The position numbers were made by a program, and so were the translations under genes. DNA of 32,460 bases from Bacteroides sp. (GTDB taxonomy: Bacteria > Bacteroidota > Bacteroidia > Bacteroidales > Muribaculaceae), in assembly GCA_014802265.1 (NCBI GenBank), contig JAAVCP010000036.1, positions 56,631 to 89,090 of the forward strand, read 5' to 3'. Shown here piece by piece: positions 15,463 to 22,019 of the stretch. The number at the start of each line of letters is the position of its first letter. The first letter of the stretch is position 1. The notes below the pieces were generated by a model. The model was not told where the DNA came from. It searched no databases and was given only the letters and a program-made list of their open reading frames with translations.

Positions 15463-15723
15463 ATGATTCAAAGAAAGAAAACAGACCCATTAGAAAGCGT
15501 TATCCAGCGCAATATCATCAAGCGATATGAAGCCGATGGCTACATAGTAGTCAAGATTGGTCTTTGCAACAAAGGAGGCTTTCCTGACCTTATGCTCCTC
15601 AAGGATGGCAAAGCATCATTCGTCGAAGTTAAACGACCGGGACAACAACCGCGACCATTGCAGGAGTATCGACTGAAAGAACTAAGGGATGCGGGATTTG
15701 ACGCTTTTGTACTGACTGAATAG
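15463..15723 (+). CDS. VRR-NUC domain nuclease
   Basis: 86 residues, the stand-alone phage form. ESVIQRNIIKRYEADGY supplies the first acidic helix, GGFPDLMLL the catalytic Asp and SFVEVKRPGQ the ExK of the PD-(D/E)XK fold. The final helix is typical too (LKELRDAGFDAFVLTE). Holliday-junction or flap cleavage is known for the family. It follows the helicase by 15 bases, and a terminator follows at 15792. Confidence 0.88.
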   Translation: MIQRKKTDPLESVIQRNIIKRYEADGYIVVKIGLCNKGGFPDLMLLKDGKASFVEVKRPGQQPRPLQEYRLKELRDAGFDAFVLTE

Positions 15724-15791
15724 ACATATACTTTTTTCATTTTAGGGATGGCCGGCATCGTGAGATGGTGGCCCATTCCGGCATATAATAA

Positions 15792-15814
15792 GCCCGATGG
15801 TTATTCCACCGGGC
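15792..15814. terminator. Terminator between convergent operons
   Basis: GCCCG-A-TGG, loop TTATT, CCA-C-CGGGC, then AATCTCTTTT on the plus strand. It ends the early operon. The minus-strand side lacks a good T tract, but the hairpin could also stop the opposing operon. Confidence 0.75.
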
Positions 15815-15846
15815 AATCTCTTTTATTATGGTTATGGTATAGCCTA

Positions 15847-15969
15847 TTAAAAGTCATCTGGCGTGATATATCCTTTTCTTTCCATCAAGACCATCGCTTC
15901 TTCTGCCGACATTTCAGTCATATCGTAATCTTCGTTTTCTTTTGTAATGATAATGCTCGTTTCATCCAC
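15847..15969 (-). CDS. Small ORF, possible displaced C-terminus
   Basis: 40 residues from GTG 15969: VDETSIIITKENEDYDMTEM then SAEEAMVLMERKGYITPDDF. The composition is coding-like. The frame remains open upstream to about 16002 and reads GLSEPQVSA before the GTG. This gives a smooth continuation of the ORF at 15918-16097 if one base were missing in the AAGGG run near 16000. It may thus be the C-terminal part of one frameshifted gene rather than a separate gene. Confidence 0.4.
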   Translation of the reverse strand: MDETSIIITKENEDYDMTEMSAEEAMVLMERKGYITPDDF

Positions 15970-16097
15970 GGCTGAGACTTGAGGTTCTGATAGCCCTTAA
16001 ATACTAAATATGAAGCAAATTCCTGAACTGCGCAATCGGCTTCATTCAATTTCCTGATGGCCTTATCAAAGGCTTTTCTCATTTCTGACTTCTTCAT
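15918..16097 (-). CDS. Small hypothetical ORF at end of minus operon
   Basis: 59 residues from ATG 16097: MKKSEMRKAFDKAIRKLNEA, then DCAVQEFASYLVFKG. After residue 35 the composition turns basic (PWMKRALSLQKKTKITI) and is less protein-like, while the -1 frame is more so. Either the gene is frameshifted or it overlaps the ORF at 15847-15969. Function unknown. Confidence 0.4.
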   Translation of the reverse strand: MKKSEMRKAFDKAIRKLNEADCAVQEFASYLVFKGYQNLKSQPWMKRALSLQKKTKITI

Positions 16098-16101
16098 ATT
16101 C

Positions 16102-16428
16102 TCAATCTAATGAATGATGTCGGCAATCAAAGTATATATGCTGCCTTTCTTTGTCGATATGGTCTGATGGGGCAAACCCAAACCATTCCCTAATCTGAGG
16201 CTCAATGCAATCATCCCATAGTCCATATAGATGACCGAACTTTCCGCTTAGTTTACTCCATTCATCCCTGAATGTACGGTTGGCGGTAGTCAATACATCG
16301 GCAGGTTCAATCTCGTCGGGACACTCGCTCAGTAAGTCTTTTGTTTCCTGAGCCATACCATCACCACCAAAGAAGAAGTCGATAGGGTATTCTTTTCCTA
16401 TGTAGGGTATCTTAATCACATCTGCCAT
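16102..16428 (-). CDS. Hypothetical protein
   Basis: 108 residues starting MADVIKIPYIGKEYPIDFFF. It contains ETKDLLSECPDEIEPADVLT and an aromatic end GHLYGLWDDCIEPQIREWFG. It lies three bases after the ASCH gene in the minus operon. No family recognised. Confidence 0.55.
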   Translation of the reverse strand: MADVIKIPYIGKEYPIDFFFGGDGMAQETKDLLSECPDEIEPADVLTTANRTFRDEWSKLSGKFGHLYGLWDDCIEPQIREWFGFAPSDHIDKERQHIYFDCRHHSLD

Positions 16429-16431
16429 ATT

Positions 16432-17181
16432 TCATTCAATTTGTATTTCTACACGATACCATTTATAATCCCGGTCAAAGGCATCAGTGTAAGTGATTAC
16501 ATCGTTGTTATCGTTAAGAACCGGCACGATAGCATAGCGTACCACATTCGCATCAATCTGCTCACCATCACATACAAGTGTGACCGATTCCGTAGGTTTC
16601 GGATTTAGGGTCTTTGTTGCAAAAATCGGCAGATTGATGTTGTTTAGATTGAAATTCAGAATATCACATTCTCCATCCTGAATCAGATTGAACAGGTCAC
16701 GGGCAACCGGTATGGTCAGATGCTTGCCTTCACGCTGCATAGACGGTATCTCCATACATTCAGGCAGATTGTCAGACGTGATTTCAGGTATATCAAAGAT
16801 TCCGAGCTTGCCCTTTACATTCTGAATAGGCTCTTTGAATAGTTTCACATCACGCATGACCCATTTGTATTCCGCGCCGGGGCCGTCTTGCGCCCAGATA
16901 GAGAAGTTCTCTTCTTCGCATCGGTCTATGGTCGCAACGCCTATGATGGCAGATGTCGGCATATCCTTGATTCTGCCTATAAGACCCATTGTCTGCGCAT
17001 CTTCAATCGGATTCGCCCATACCAACGGCATGGTGTCCTCGTCGATTTTATGACGTTTCGCACCAACGTGTATAAGAACAGTCAGGGGCGTTGATTTCAA
17101 TGCCCATTTGCGGTTTTCTACGTCCTTGATACCTGCACATATCAAAGACCCCCACGGCTGCTGAATTGAAAATGCTTTCAT
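16432..17181 (-). CDS. ASCH-domain protein
   Basis: 249 residues. Residues 1-135 form an ASCH domain: AFSIQQPWGSLICAGIKDVE (the QPWxxLI-x-G-x-K-x-x-ENR start), VLIHVGAKRH and SAIIGVATIDRCEEE. ASCH domains are PUA-like RNA-binding folds, and some have nucleoside deaminase-like or amidohydrolase activity. The C-terminal 110 residues are strand-rich and of unknown type. It overlaps the upstream gene by 4 bases, so it is in one operon with the repressor at 17830. Confidence 0.75.
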   Translation of the reverse strand: MKAFSIQQPWGSLICAGIKDVENRKWALKSTPLTVLIHVGAKRHKIDEDTMPLVWANPIEDAQTMGLIGRIKDMPTSAIIGVATIDRCEEENFSIWAQDGPGAEYKWVMRDVKLFKEPIQNVKGKLGIFDIPEITSDNLPECMEIPSMQREGKHLTIPVARDLFNLIQDGECDILNFNLNNINLPIFATKTLNPKPTESVTLVCDGEQIDANVVRYAIVPVLNDNNDVITYTDAFDRDYKWYRVEIQIE

Positions 17182-17867
17182 TGTTGATTGTTTATATTAG
17201 TAATGATTTTTTCTAATTGATTGACTACACGAGGAGATAATAACGGCTTATATTGACTTATTAAGTTTCGCAAAGTTTTGACCTTTGCATTAGTTAATCC
17301 CAACACTCTGCCATTGAGCCATCTTACGTTTTTCAATGCAGAATTAATGGGTTGTGGCAATACACAACAATTAGATTCAGAATATTCCCGATTCCCAGAC
17401 TCGCTGAATAAGTCTTTATCAATAACGAAAACTATATTCTTGTTTTCTGGATTATCCCTATAAGGTTTTACTTCATTATTATACCAAGTCTCAAATTTGC
17501 GAAAATCTAACCACTGGATATTAACGCAAACGTTACAGTATGCTTTTCGCCTATTTCCATAACATCTCTGCAATATTGAAGTCCATTGTTTAAAAGCATC
17601 GGTTCTTGTAATCACAGGGTCTTCCAATGTACCAAAAGCGAAACCTACACCTTTGTATTTATCCATCGAATAGTCACGGATATTGCTATGTGTTATGGCA
17701 AATGATGTGACTTGTTGCACACTTCCGCTTTCATCAAATTGGATTAAATATCTATTATCATCAAAACGTGCCAGAACGATATATGCAAGATGCTTAGGCG
17801 TAACAAACCTATCTCCTACATTAATGTGCTTAGGTTTCACCTTGATTATTGTTTTGACTTGTGTCAC
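17178..17867 (-). CDS. HNH/AP2-type phage protein (putative)
   Basis: 229 residues. The central part has FKQWTSILQRCYGNRRKAYC, WLDFRKFETWYNN, VIDKDLFSESGNREYS and CCVLPQPIN. The pattern WxxxLxRCY, WxxFxxFxxW, DKDL and a final P-x-x-IN is common to phage proteins annotated as HNH- or AP2-like homing-type DNA-binding proteins. A classical HNH triad is not obvious. Its N-terminus is encoded within the end of the repressor gene (38 bases overlap). It could be a selfish gene riding on the regulatory operon. Confidence 0.5.
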   Translation of the reverse strand: MTQVKTIIKVKPKHINVGDRFVTPKHLAYIVLARFDDNRYLIQFDESGSVQQVTSFAITHSNIRDYSMDKYKGVGFAFGTLEDPVITRTDAFKQWTSILQRCYGNRRKAYCNVCVNIQWLDFRKFETWYNNEVKPYRDNPENKNIVFVIDKDLFSESGNREYSESNCCVLPQPINSALKNVRWLNGRVLGLTNAKVKTLRNLISQYKPLLSPRVVNQLEKIITNINNQQ

Positions 17868-18270
17868 AACCTATGTCAAGCAACGAACATAATGCACTTT
17901 TAAGTTGCATTATTTCCTTGTTACCCCCATGAACTTCGTCTATATGATTAAAGAAATGAGTCTGACAAAGTTTATAAAAACCGAGTTTATTCCATTCCAT
18001 AAGCACATCCATTACTTGATTCATGGTTGTCGGTGTATGCGTCTTACCCTTATGATAGAAAAAGGAGATAAACTCCTGCGATATGACTTCTTCTGGCGAT
18101 ACAAATAACTGCCATATCGGTACTTGTAGCACAGAGGCAATCTGTTCCAATTTAGCTCTTGTAGGATTTCTCAGAAGAGCATTCACATTCTGCCTTGTCG
18201 TTCCCATCAAGACTGCGAATGCGGCTTTTGAAAGTCCCTTTTCATTTAATATTTCTTCTATTCTGTCCAT
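17830..18270 (-). CDS. XRE-family repressor, second regulatory switch
   Basis: 146 residues from ATG 18270; the longer frame to 18375 crosses the promoter. Residues 5-55 are a helix-turn-helix (LNEKGLSKAAFAVLMGTTRQ, NVNALLRNPTRAKLEQIASV). The tail FISFFYHKGKTHTPTTMNQV resembles that of small Bacteroides phage repressors. It is divergent from the operon at 18501, and four copies of ATCATTAC lie in the intergenic region. It leads a five-gene minus-strand operon. Confidence 0.85.
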   Translation of the reverse strand: MDRIEEILNEKGLSKAAFAVLMGTTRQNVNALLRNPTRAKLEQIASVLQVPIWQLFVSPEEVISQEFISFFYHKGKTHTPTTMNQVMDVLMEWNKLGFYKLCQTHFFNHIDEVHGGNKEIMQLKSALCSLLDIGCDTSQNNNQGET

Positions 18271-18278
18271 CTTTATGT

Positions 18279-18448
18279 GTAATGATTTAACATGACGCAA
18301 AATTAATACATTTTTTTGATATATGCAAATTATATCATTACAAAATATTGTAATATTAAAGATATGTAAAGGCATATAATTATTAATAAATGTTAAAAGT
18401 AAAATAATATCATTACTTTTATTTGGTAGTGTAAAAATAAATCATTAC
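18279..18448. promoter_or_regulatory. Four copies of operator-like octamer ATCATTAC
   Basis: ATCATTAC at 18334-18341, 18409-18416 and 18441-18448, and its reverse complement at 18279-18286. The last plus-strand copy overlaps the plus -7 box, and the inverted copy lies just after the minus promoter, so a protein bound there could block both promoters. Confidence 0.5.
18298..18329 (-). promoter_or_regulatory. Promoter of minus-strand repressor operon
   Basis: On the minus strand TTTG (plus 18326-18329), a 20-base spacer and TAATTTTG (plus 18298-18305). Both elements match the Bacteroidota consensus. Confidence 0.7.
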
Positions 18449-18453
18449 CTTTG
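18422..18453 (+). promoter_or_regulatory. Promoter of operon starting at 18501
   Basis: TTTG at 18422-18425, a 20-base spacer and TACCTTTG at 18446-18453. Predicted start near 18459. Confidence 0.75.
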
Positions 18454-18500
18454 CAACGTGATTAAGAAAGACAGTTATTCACCCTATAATAATAAGGCGT

Positions 18501-18833
18501 ATGAAGACAACAAGAAATAACCTGAAAGAAATCATGTCGATGGCATGGGCGTTTGTGAAGCGCAACGGCTTCACGATGGCAGAGGCGATGAAGACCGCAT
18601 GGCGCAACTTCAAGCTGAAACGAGAGATGCAGGGCAAGATTGTGAAATTCTACTTTCAAAAGGTAGATGGCACACTGCGTGAAGCCTACGGCACTCTTAA
18701 AGAAAGCCTCTTGCCCCCTACACAGGGGACAGGTCGCAAAGCCAATGACACCTTGCAGACCTATTTCGATACTGAAAAGCAGGAGTGGCGTTGCTACAAG
18801 AAAGCGAACCTCGTGCGCATTGCCAACGCATGA
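18501..18833 (+). CDS. SH3 beta-barrel (WYL_2-like) phage protein
   Basis: 110 residues. A basic helical N-terminus (MSMAWAFVKRNGFTMAEAMK) precedes a domain with VKFYFQKVDGTLREAYGTLK and ending TYFDTEKQEWRCYKKANLVR. That arrangement is the small SH3-like barrel protein common in Bacteroides phages and conjugative elements. It probably binds DNA or RNA, although no activity has been shown. First gene after the regulated promoter. Confidence 0.75.
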   Translation: MKTTRNNLKEIMSMAWAFVKRNGFTMAEAMKTAWRNFKLKREMQGKIVKFYFQKVDGTLREAYGTLKESLLPPTQGTGRKANDTLQTYFDTEKQEWRCYKKANLVRIANA

Positions 18834-18841
18834 ATCAATTA

Positions 18842-18871
18842 GCCGGGTGCGTCACCTACGGCTCACCCGGC
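18842..18871 (+). other. GC-rich hairpin between genes
   Basis: GCCGGGTG (18842-18849) pairs with CACCCGGC (18864-18871) around a 14-base loop. No T tract follows, so it is more likely an RNA processing or stability element than a full terminator. It directly precedes the repeat at 18878. Confidence 0.5.
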
Positions 18872-18877
18872 CCACAA

Positions 18878-18896
18878 TGTAATCAATAACACAATA
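18878..18896 (+). repeat. Leader copy A of 17-bp repeat
   Basis: TGTAATCAATAACACAATA contains GTAATCAATAACACAAT, also found at 21012-21028 in the amidoligase leader and inverted at 20701-20717. All 19 bases shown here are complementary to 20700-20718. It lies 19-37 bases before the ATG at 18915. Confidence 0.8.
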
Positions 18897-18914
18897 TATA
18901 TAAAATATCACGCG

Positions 18915-19331
18915 ATGACAAAGGCAGCGCAGGACATAATGAAAGTTGAAATCCCTGATGATGTTATCAAGGCTATCACAGAAAAACTGATTGAAGTGAT
19001 GGAGGATAGGATTGAAAATATCTCACCGGATGATGACCCGTCTGCGGATTATGGCGAATCGTGGACTACCGGAAGTTACGATGGTGATGACTGGTTAGAA
19101 TTGGGTGAGCCATTTGATGAATACGAGGTCAGCTACAATTATTCATTGTCGTGGAGTTATCGTGCATGGACGGAATACTGGACTGACCCGGTATGCTACC
19201 CATCATTTGATGAAATGGCGGATGAATCCGGTGAAGTCTATGAAATAGAAATTTATACCCCCGATGGCGAGGAAGTGAAGCATAGCATCTGCAACCAAAT
19301 CGCCAAGAATATCAATAATAAAATCAAGTAA
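18915..19331 (+). CDS. Hypothetical acidic phage protein
   Basis: 138 residues starting MTKAAQDIMKVEIPDDVIKA; acidic, with an aromatic middle (YEVSYNYSLSWSYRAWTEYW) and the end YEIEIYTPDGEEVKHSICNQ. No family with a function is known to me. Its leader holds the repeat at 18878-18896, so its translation or transcription may be controlled together with that of the amidoligase gene. Confidence 0.65.
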   Translation: MTKAAQDIMKVEIPDDVIKAITEKLIEVMEDRIENISPDDDPSADYGESWTTGSYDGDDWLELGEPFDEYEVSYNYSLSWSYRAWTEYWTDPVCYPSFDEMADESGEVYEIEIYTPDGEEVKHSICNQIAKNINNKIK

Positions 19332-19333
19332 CA

Positions 19334-19507
19334 GTGAAAGTCTTAAAATACACCATCTATCGGAATGGCGAAGAAGAATGTTTCTTCTGGGTGCCACCAT
19401 CTCAGGTTGAAAGATTGAATCTTATCCTGACAAAACTGATACGATTCTCGGCAAAACTTATGCCGACATCCAATTATCAATTCGATTATAAGGAAACTGA
19501 AATATAA
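19334..19507 (+). CDS. 57-residue hypothetical protein, GTG start
   Basis: GTG 19334 gives VKVLKYTIYRNGEEECFFWV, then PPSQVERLNLILTKLIRFSA. It begins two bases after the previous stop and fills the gap to the next gene. The coding-like sequence supports a real gene even though there is no early ATG. Function unknown. Confidence 0.5.
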   Translation: MKVLKYTIYRNGEEECFFWVPPSQVERLNLILTKLIRFSAKLMPTSNYQFDYKETEI

Positions 19508-19524
19508 ACCAAAACTATAAAGAT

Positions 19525-19941
19525 ATGAGCCTATACAATTTGATTAATGGCGTTAACCCCGCCACATTCTTCATCTTGCCGATGCTCGGTAAGCATCCGG
19601 ATGAATATCCCCGTTTTCGTGATTGCTTTATAAGCAAAGATGAAAAGCATATCGAAGTCTATACCCGCGTTGGAGGCGGAAACCGTCATTGTGGGTATGG
19701 TGAAGAAGAATTGGAGAAGCATCCTAATTTTGTCAAGACCTACGATGATGACTTTGACAGCACCTATGGCACTTATGTATTTTCAGTGCCAGACAAGTGG
19801 AAAGAGGATTTTGATAAAATCCTGCTTGGCAAAACCCTATTCATTTCAGATGAATACTTCGCTGAAATCCTGCGCGTCTATCCGAAATTGGAAGATAAAC
19901 TGCGCTCTATGTTTCATCGCCCCAAAACGACCAATGACTAA
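19525..19941 (+). CDS. Hypothetical phage protein
   Basis: 138 residues. MSLYNLINGVNPATFFILPM, then YPRFRDCFISKDEKHIEVYT, RVGGGNRHCG and a helical C-terminal half ending LRSMFHRPKTTND. Proteins with this N-terminal LINGVNPATFFILPML motif recur in Bacteroidales prophages; function unknown to me. Confidence 0.65.
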   Translation: MSLYNLINGVNPATFFILPMLGKHPDEYPRFRDCFISKDEKHIEVYTRVGGGNRHCGYGEEELEKHPNFVKTYDDDFDSTYGTYVFSVPDKWKEDFDKILLGKTLFISDEYFAEILRVYPKLEDKLRSMFHRPKTTND

Positions 19942-19965
19942 CAACCCAATAAAACAGTAATTACA

Positions 19966-20220
19966 ATGGCAGAGGAAAACAAAAATCAGGATGCCGTCAA
20001 CACCGGCAATCCCACACCTGCGGAGGGTACTGATACCCTTACCGCCCTGAAAGAAGAAGTCGCAAGACTCACCGAAGAAAACAAGGTGCTGGCTAACAAC
20101 TTAGAGAAGATGGAATATGACCGCAACTTCTATAAAGGATTGTGGATGAAAGCCGATGATAAGGTATCAGCTATGACATCCGTTCTAAAAGAAATGATTC
20201 AGTTAGCCAAACTCAACTGA
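19966..20220 (+). CDS. Small coiled-coil protein
   Basis: 84 residues: a polar N-terminus (MAEENKNQDAVNTGNPTPAE), then a heptad-patterned coiled coil ALKEEVARLTEENKVLANNL with a Trp-containing helix after it. Probably an oligomerising small protein. It is followed by a strong terminator at 20243. Confidence 0.6.
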   Translation: MAEENKNQDAVNTGNPTPAEGTDTLTALKEEVARLTEENKVLANNLEKMEYDRNFYKGLWMKADDKVSAMTSVLKEMIQLAKLN

Positions 20221-20242
20221 ATCCCACGCCCCTGAAAGCGTC

Positions 20243-20269
20243 AATCGGCTGTCTTTTCAGCCGATTTTT
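20243..20269 (+). terminator. Intrinsic terminator
   Basis: AATCGGCTG (20243-20251), loop TCTTTT, CAGCCGATT (20258-20266), then further T residues. Nine-base perfect stem and T tract give a strong rho-independent terminator. Confidence 0.85.
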
Positions 20270-20321
20270 AAGCAGCCGGTTGACGCATTATCTGAATATT
20301 CCCTTTTTAAATCATAACTGT

Positions 20322-20603
20322 ATGGAAACAACTGCAACAATTATTACTAAGGAAAGCGAGATGATGCAATCTATCCGTGAATCAATCGCACAGATTGTGG
20401 GCATCAGACTTGGTGCGATGAAAGCATCGAAATGGCTGTCAAGACAGAATACGGAACTTGAACTCGTAGCGGAGGAGATAGAGGAAGCCATTGAAGCTCT
20501 TTCAAAGGCGGAAACTGCAATGGGTAATGCCCATCAGAATCTTCTCGTATCTCAGGCAACCTTGAAAACCACAATAAAAGATACCTCAAAGGTAGAAACC
20601 TGA
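20322..20603 (+). CDS. Small helical hypothetical protein
   Basis: 93 residues from ATG 20322; the frame is open from 20280, but that part overlaps the terminator zone. METTATIITKESEMMQSIRE is followed by a long charged helix (LVAEEIEEAIEALSKAETAM). It looks like a coiled-coil protein. It lies downstream of a terminator and no promoter of its own was identified. Function unknown. Confidence 0.55.
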   Translation: METTATIITKESEMMQSIRESIAQIVGIRLGAMKASKWLSRQNTELELVAEEIEEAIEALSKAETAMGNAHQNLLVSQATLKTTIKDTSKVET

Positions 20604-20635
20604 TAATAAGCCATTGAAGTATGGAAATTTTTTAT

Positions 20636-20643
20636 TAATTTTG
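20636..20643 (+). promoter_or_regulatory. -7 element for putative small RNA
   Basis: TAATTTTG matches TAnnTTTG. The best upstream box is ATTG at 20613-20616 (19-base spacer), weaker than at other promoters here. Predicted start about 20649. Confidence 0.55.
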
Positions 20644-20648
20644 CATCG

Positions 20649-20753
20649 TCTGTGAGAACTGGGAAGTTGTTGCAGACACACAATAAGTCTTCATACGCTT
20701 ATTGTGTTATTGATTACAAGCGGCCTCGGAGGAATCCGGGGTCGCATTTTTTT
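20649..20753 (+). ncRNA. Putative small RNA with antisense linker and terminator
   Basis: Three parts follow the -7 element. Hairpin 1: ACACAATAAG (20678-20687) with CTTATTGTGT (20698-20707), 10 perfect pairs and a 10-base loop. A 12-base linker TATTGATTACAA (20708-20719). Hairpin 2: 20720-20730 with 20735-20745, 11 pairs including two wobbles, GGAA tetraloop, then seven T. The right arm of hairpin 1 plus the linker (20701-20717) is perfectly complementary to the leaders at 18879-18895 and 21012-21028. No convincing ORF lies within. The alternative is a 5' half of an invertible promoter region. Confidence 0.5.
20701..20717 (-). repeat. Copy B (inverted) of 17-bp repeat
   Basis: ATTGTGTTATTGATTAC is the exact reverse complement of the copies at 18879-18895 and 21012-21028. 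With copy C it encloses 294 bases containing the terminator at 20720-20753 and the promoter at 20975-21006. Confidence 0.85.
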
Positions 20754-20974
20754 GTCCTGATGCAAGATTCTCCTTTCCGTTTATTTAATATCACAATTAC
20801 ACCATCTGGTTTAATCAACATTAGCAAGGATATGAAGAGCAATAAGTGACACACTTTGTCGCAATCATACTATATGCTTTATTTCTTATATTAAGGTGTA
20901 AGGGGTAATTATACCATTCAGTTTGTTAATAAGAGTTAAATATAACTATTCAGTTGAATTTTTCTTCAAAAATA
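20754..20974. other. AT-rich spacer without genes
   Basis: No ORF is supported here. ATTCAGTT occurs twice (about 20917 and 20948) and a small palindrome AGTTAAATATAACT lies at 20934-20947, just upstream of the next promoter; these may be protein binding sites. Otherwise I see nothing. Confidence 0.4.
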
Positions 20975-21006
20975 TTTGGTAGATTAAACTATTTTGTTTA
21001 ACTTTG
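20975..21006 (+). promoter_or_regulatory. Promoter of amidoligase operon
   Basis: TTTG at 20975-20978, 20-base spacer, TAACTTTG at 20999-21006. The predicted transcription start (about 21011-21013) coincides with the first base of repeat copy C. Confidence 0.75.
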
Positions 21007-21011
21007 CACTC

Positions 21012-21028
21012 GTAATCAATAACACAAT
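21012..21028 (+). repeat. Leader copy C of 17-bp repeat
   Basis: GTAATCAATAACACAAT, 29 bases before the ATG at 21057 and probably the very 5' end of the mRNA. Identical to 18879-18895 and complementary to 20701-20717. Confidence 0.85.
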
Positions 21029-21056
21029 TCATTCATCATTTAAAACCCCATAAGTT

Positions 21057-21926
21057 ATGAAGACCCTTAACGAACAGGTAAACGACATCAAGGTAGCGAA
21101 CACAAGCAAGGCTTCTAAGAAAGCCGCCCTCGCAAAGTTAGGCATCACGCCCTATGAAATCAGCATCATTCTCGCTGACGTAGAGGGCAAGGTCAGCGGT
21201 CGCTTCACCTTTGGCGTGGAGATGGAGTGCTTCGTGAATCGTGGAGCAATCAGGACAGCCGCAGAGCGCACACGCATGGCCTATGAATATGAGGGCTACA
21301 ATCACCGCGATGGTCATTCTTACTTCAAATTCACCACTGATTCATCAGTGCGTGGCATGGATGACCCCATTGAATGTGTGTCACCGGTGCTTACAGGCAA
21401 TGATGGTAAACGGATGCTTAAAAACGCTTGCAAGACCCTCAATAAGGCAGATGCTAAGGTTAACTCTACTTGCGGTCTTCACGTTCATATCGGTGCCGCA
21501 AAACTGACTGACAAGCAGTATTGCAACGTATTTGTCAACTATATGTATCTTGAGGCTATCATTGATACTTTCATGGCACGTTCACGCCGTAACAATGAGT
21601 ATGCAAGCAGCATACAAGACCACAAGTATAGCATTGAAAGAGCCCTGACCATTGAGAATATGCAGAACGCTCTTCATAATTGCCGTTATCATAAAATAAA
21701 CCCTATGAGCTACAACCGCCACAAGACAATAGAATTTCGTCAGCACGCAGGTACAACCAACTATGAAAAAATCATCAACTGGGTTAACTTCTGTGGCAAA
21801 CTCGTGATATGGTCTAAGAAAAACCGCCTGACCGCCCCGGTTGCAAGCATCGACGAGATACCCTTTCTTAGCAATGAGGAGAAAGGATTCTTCAAGGCAA
21901 GAGCAGAACACTTTGCAAGCCTTTAA
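21057..21926 (+). CDS. Putative amidoligase
   Basis: 289 residues. GVEMEC (53-58), TTDSSVRG (93-100), CGLHVHIG (139-146) and KTIEFRQHAGT (223-233) are the conserved blocks of the amidoligase family, a glutamine-synthetase-like fold that joins a carboxylate to an amine with ATP. The Glu, His and Arg residues for metal and ATP binding are in place. It is followed by a class II glutamine amidotransferase, a pairing described for peptide- or cell-surface-modifying amidoligase systems. The substrate is unknown. Regulated leader with repeat copy C. Confidence 0.75.
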   Translation: MKTLNEQVNDIKVANTSKASKKAALAKLGITPYEISIILADVEGKVSGRFTFGVEMECFVNRGAIRTAAERTRMAYEYEGYNHRDGHSYFKFTTDSSVRGMDDPIECVSPVLTGNDGKRMLKNACKTLNKADAKVNSTCGLHVHIGAAKLTDKQYCNVFVNYMYLEAIIDTFMARSRRNNEYASSIQDHKYSIERALTIENMQNALHNCRYHKINPMSYNRHKTIEFRQHAGTTNYEKIINWVNFCGKLVIWSKKNRLTAPVASIDEIPFLSNEEKGFFKARAEHFASL

Positions 21927-21937
21927 GACTACAAATA

Positions 21938-21967
21938 GTGTCAGGGGTTGAAACATACCCCTGACAC
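21938..21967 (+). other. Strong hairpin between amidoligase and amidotransferase genes
   Basis: GTGTCAGGGGT (21938-21948) pairs perfectly with ACCCCTGACAC (21957-21967), 8-base loop, no T tract after it. It may set the ratio of the two gene products by stabilising or trimming the mRNA, or be a weak terminator. Confidence 0.55.
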
Positions 21968-22019
21968 CCCTTAAAATCCCCTACAATCAACGTAAAACCT
22001 AAAATAAAGATATTACACC

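Noticed and set aside
15748..15975. 75-residue plus-strand ORF after the VRR-NUC gene
   Set aside because: It runs through the terminator and opposite the coding-like minus-strand ORFs.
20652..20849. 65-residue ORF across the small-RNA region
   Set aside because: It covers both hairpins and the terminator; its only start is inside the RNA and its product is not coding-like.
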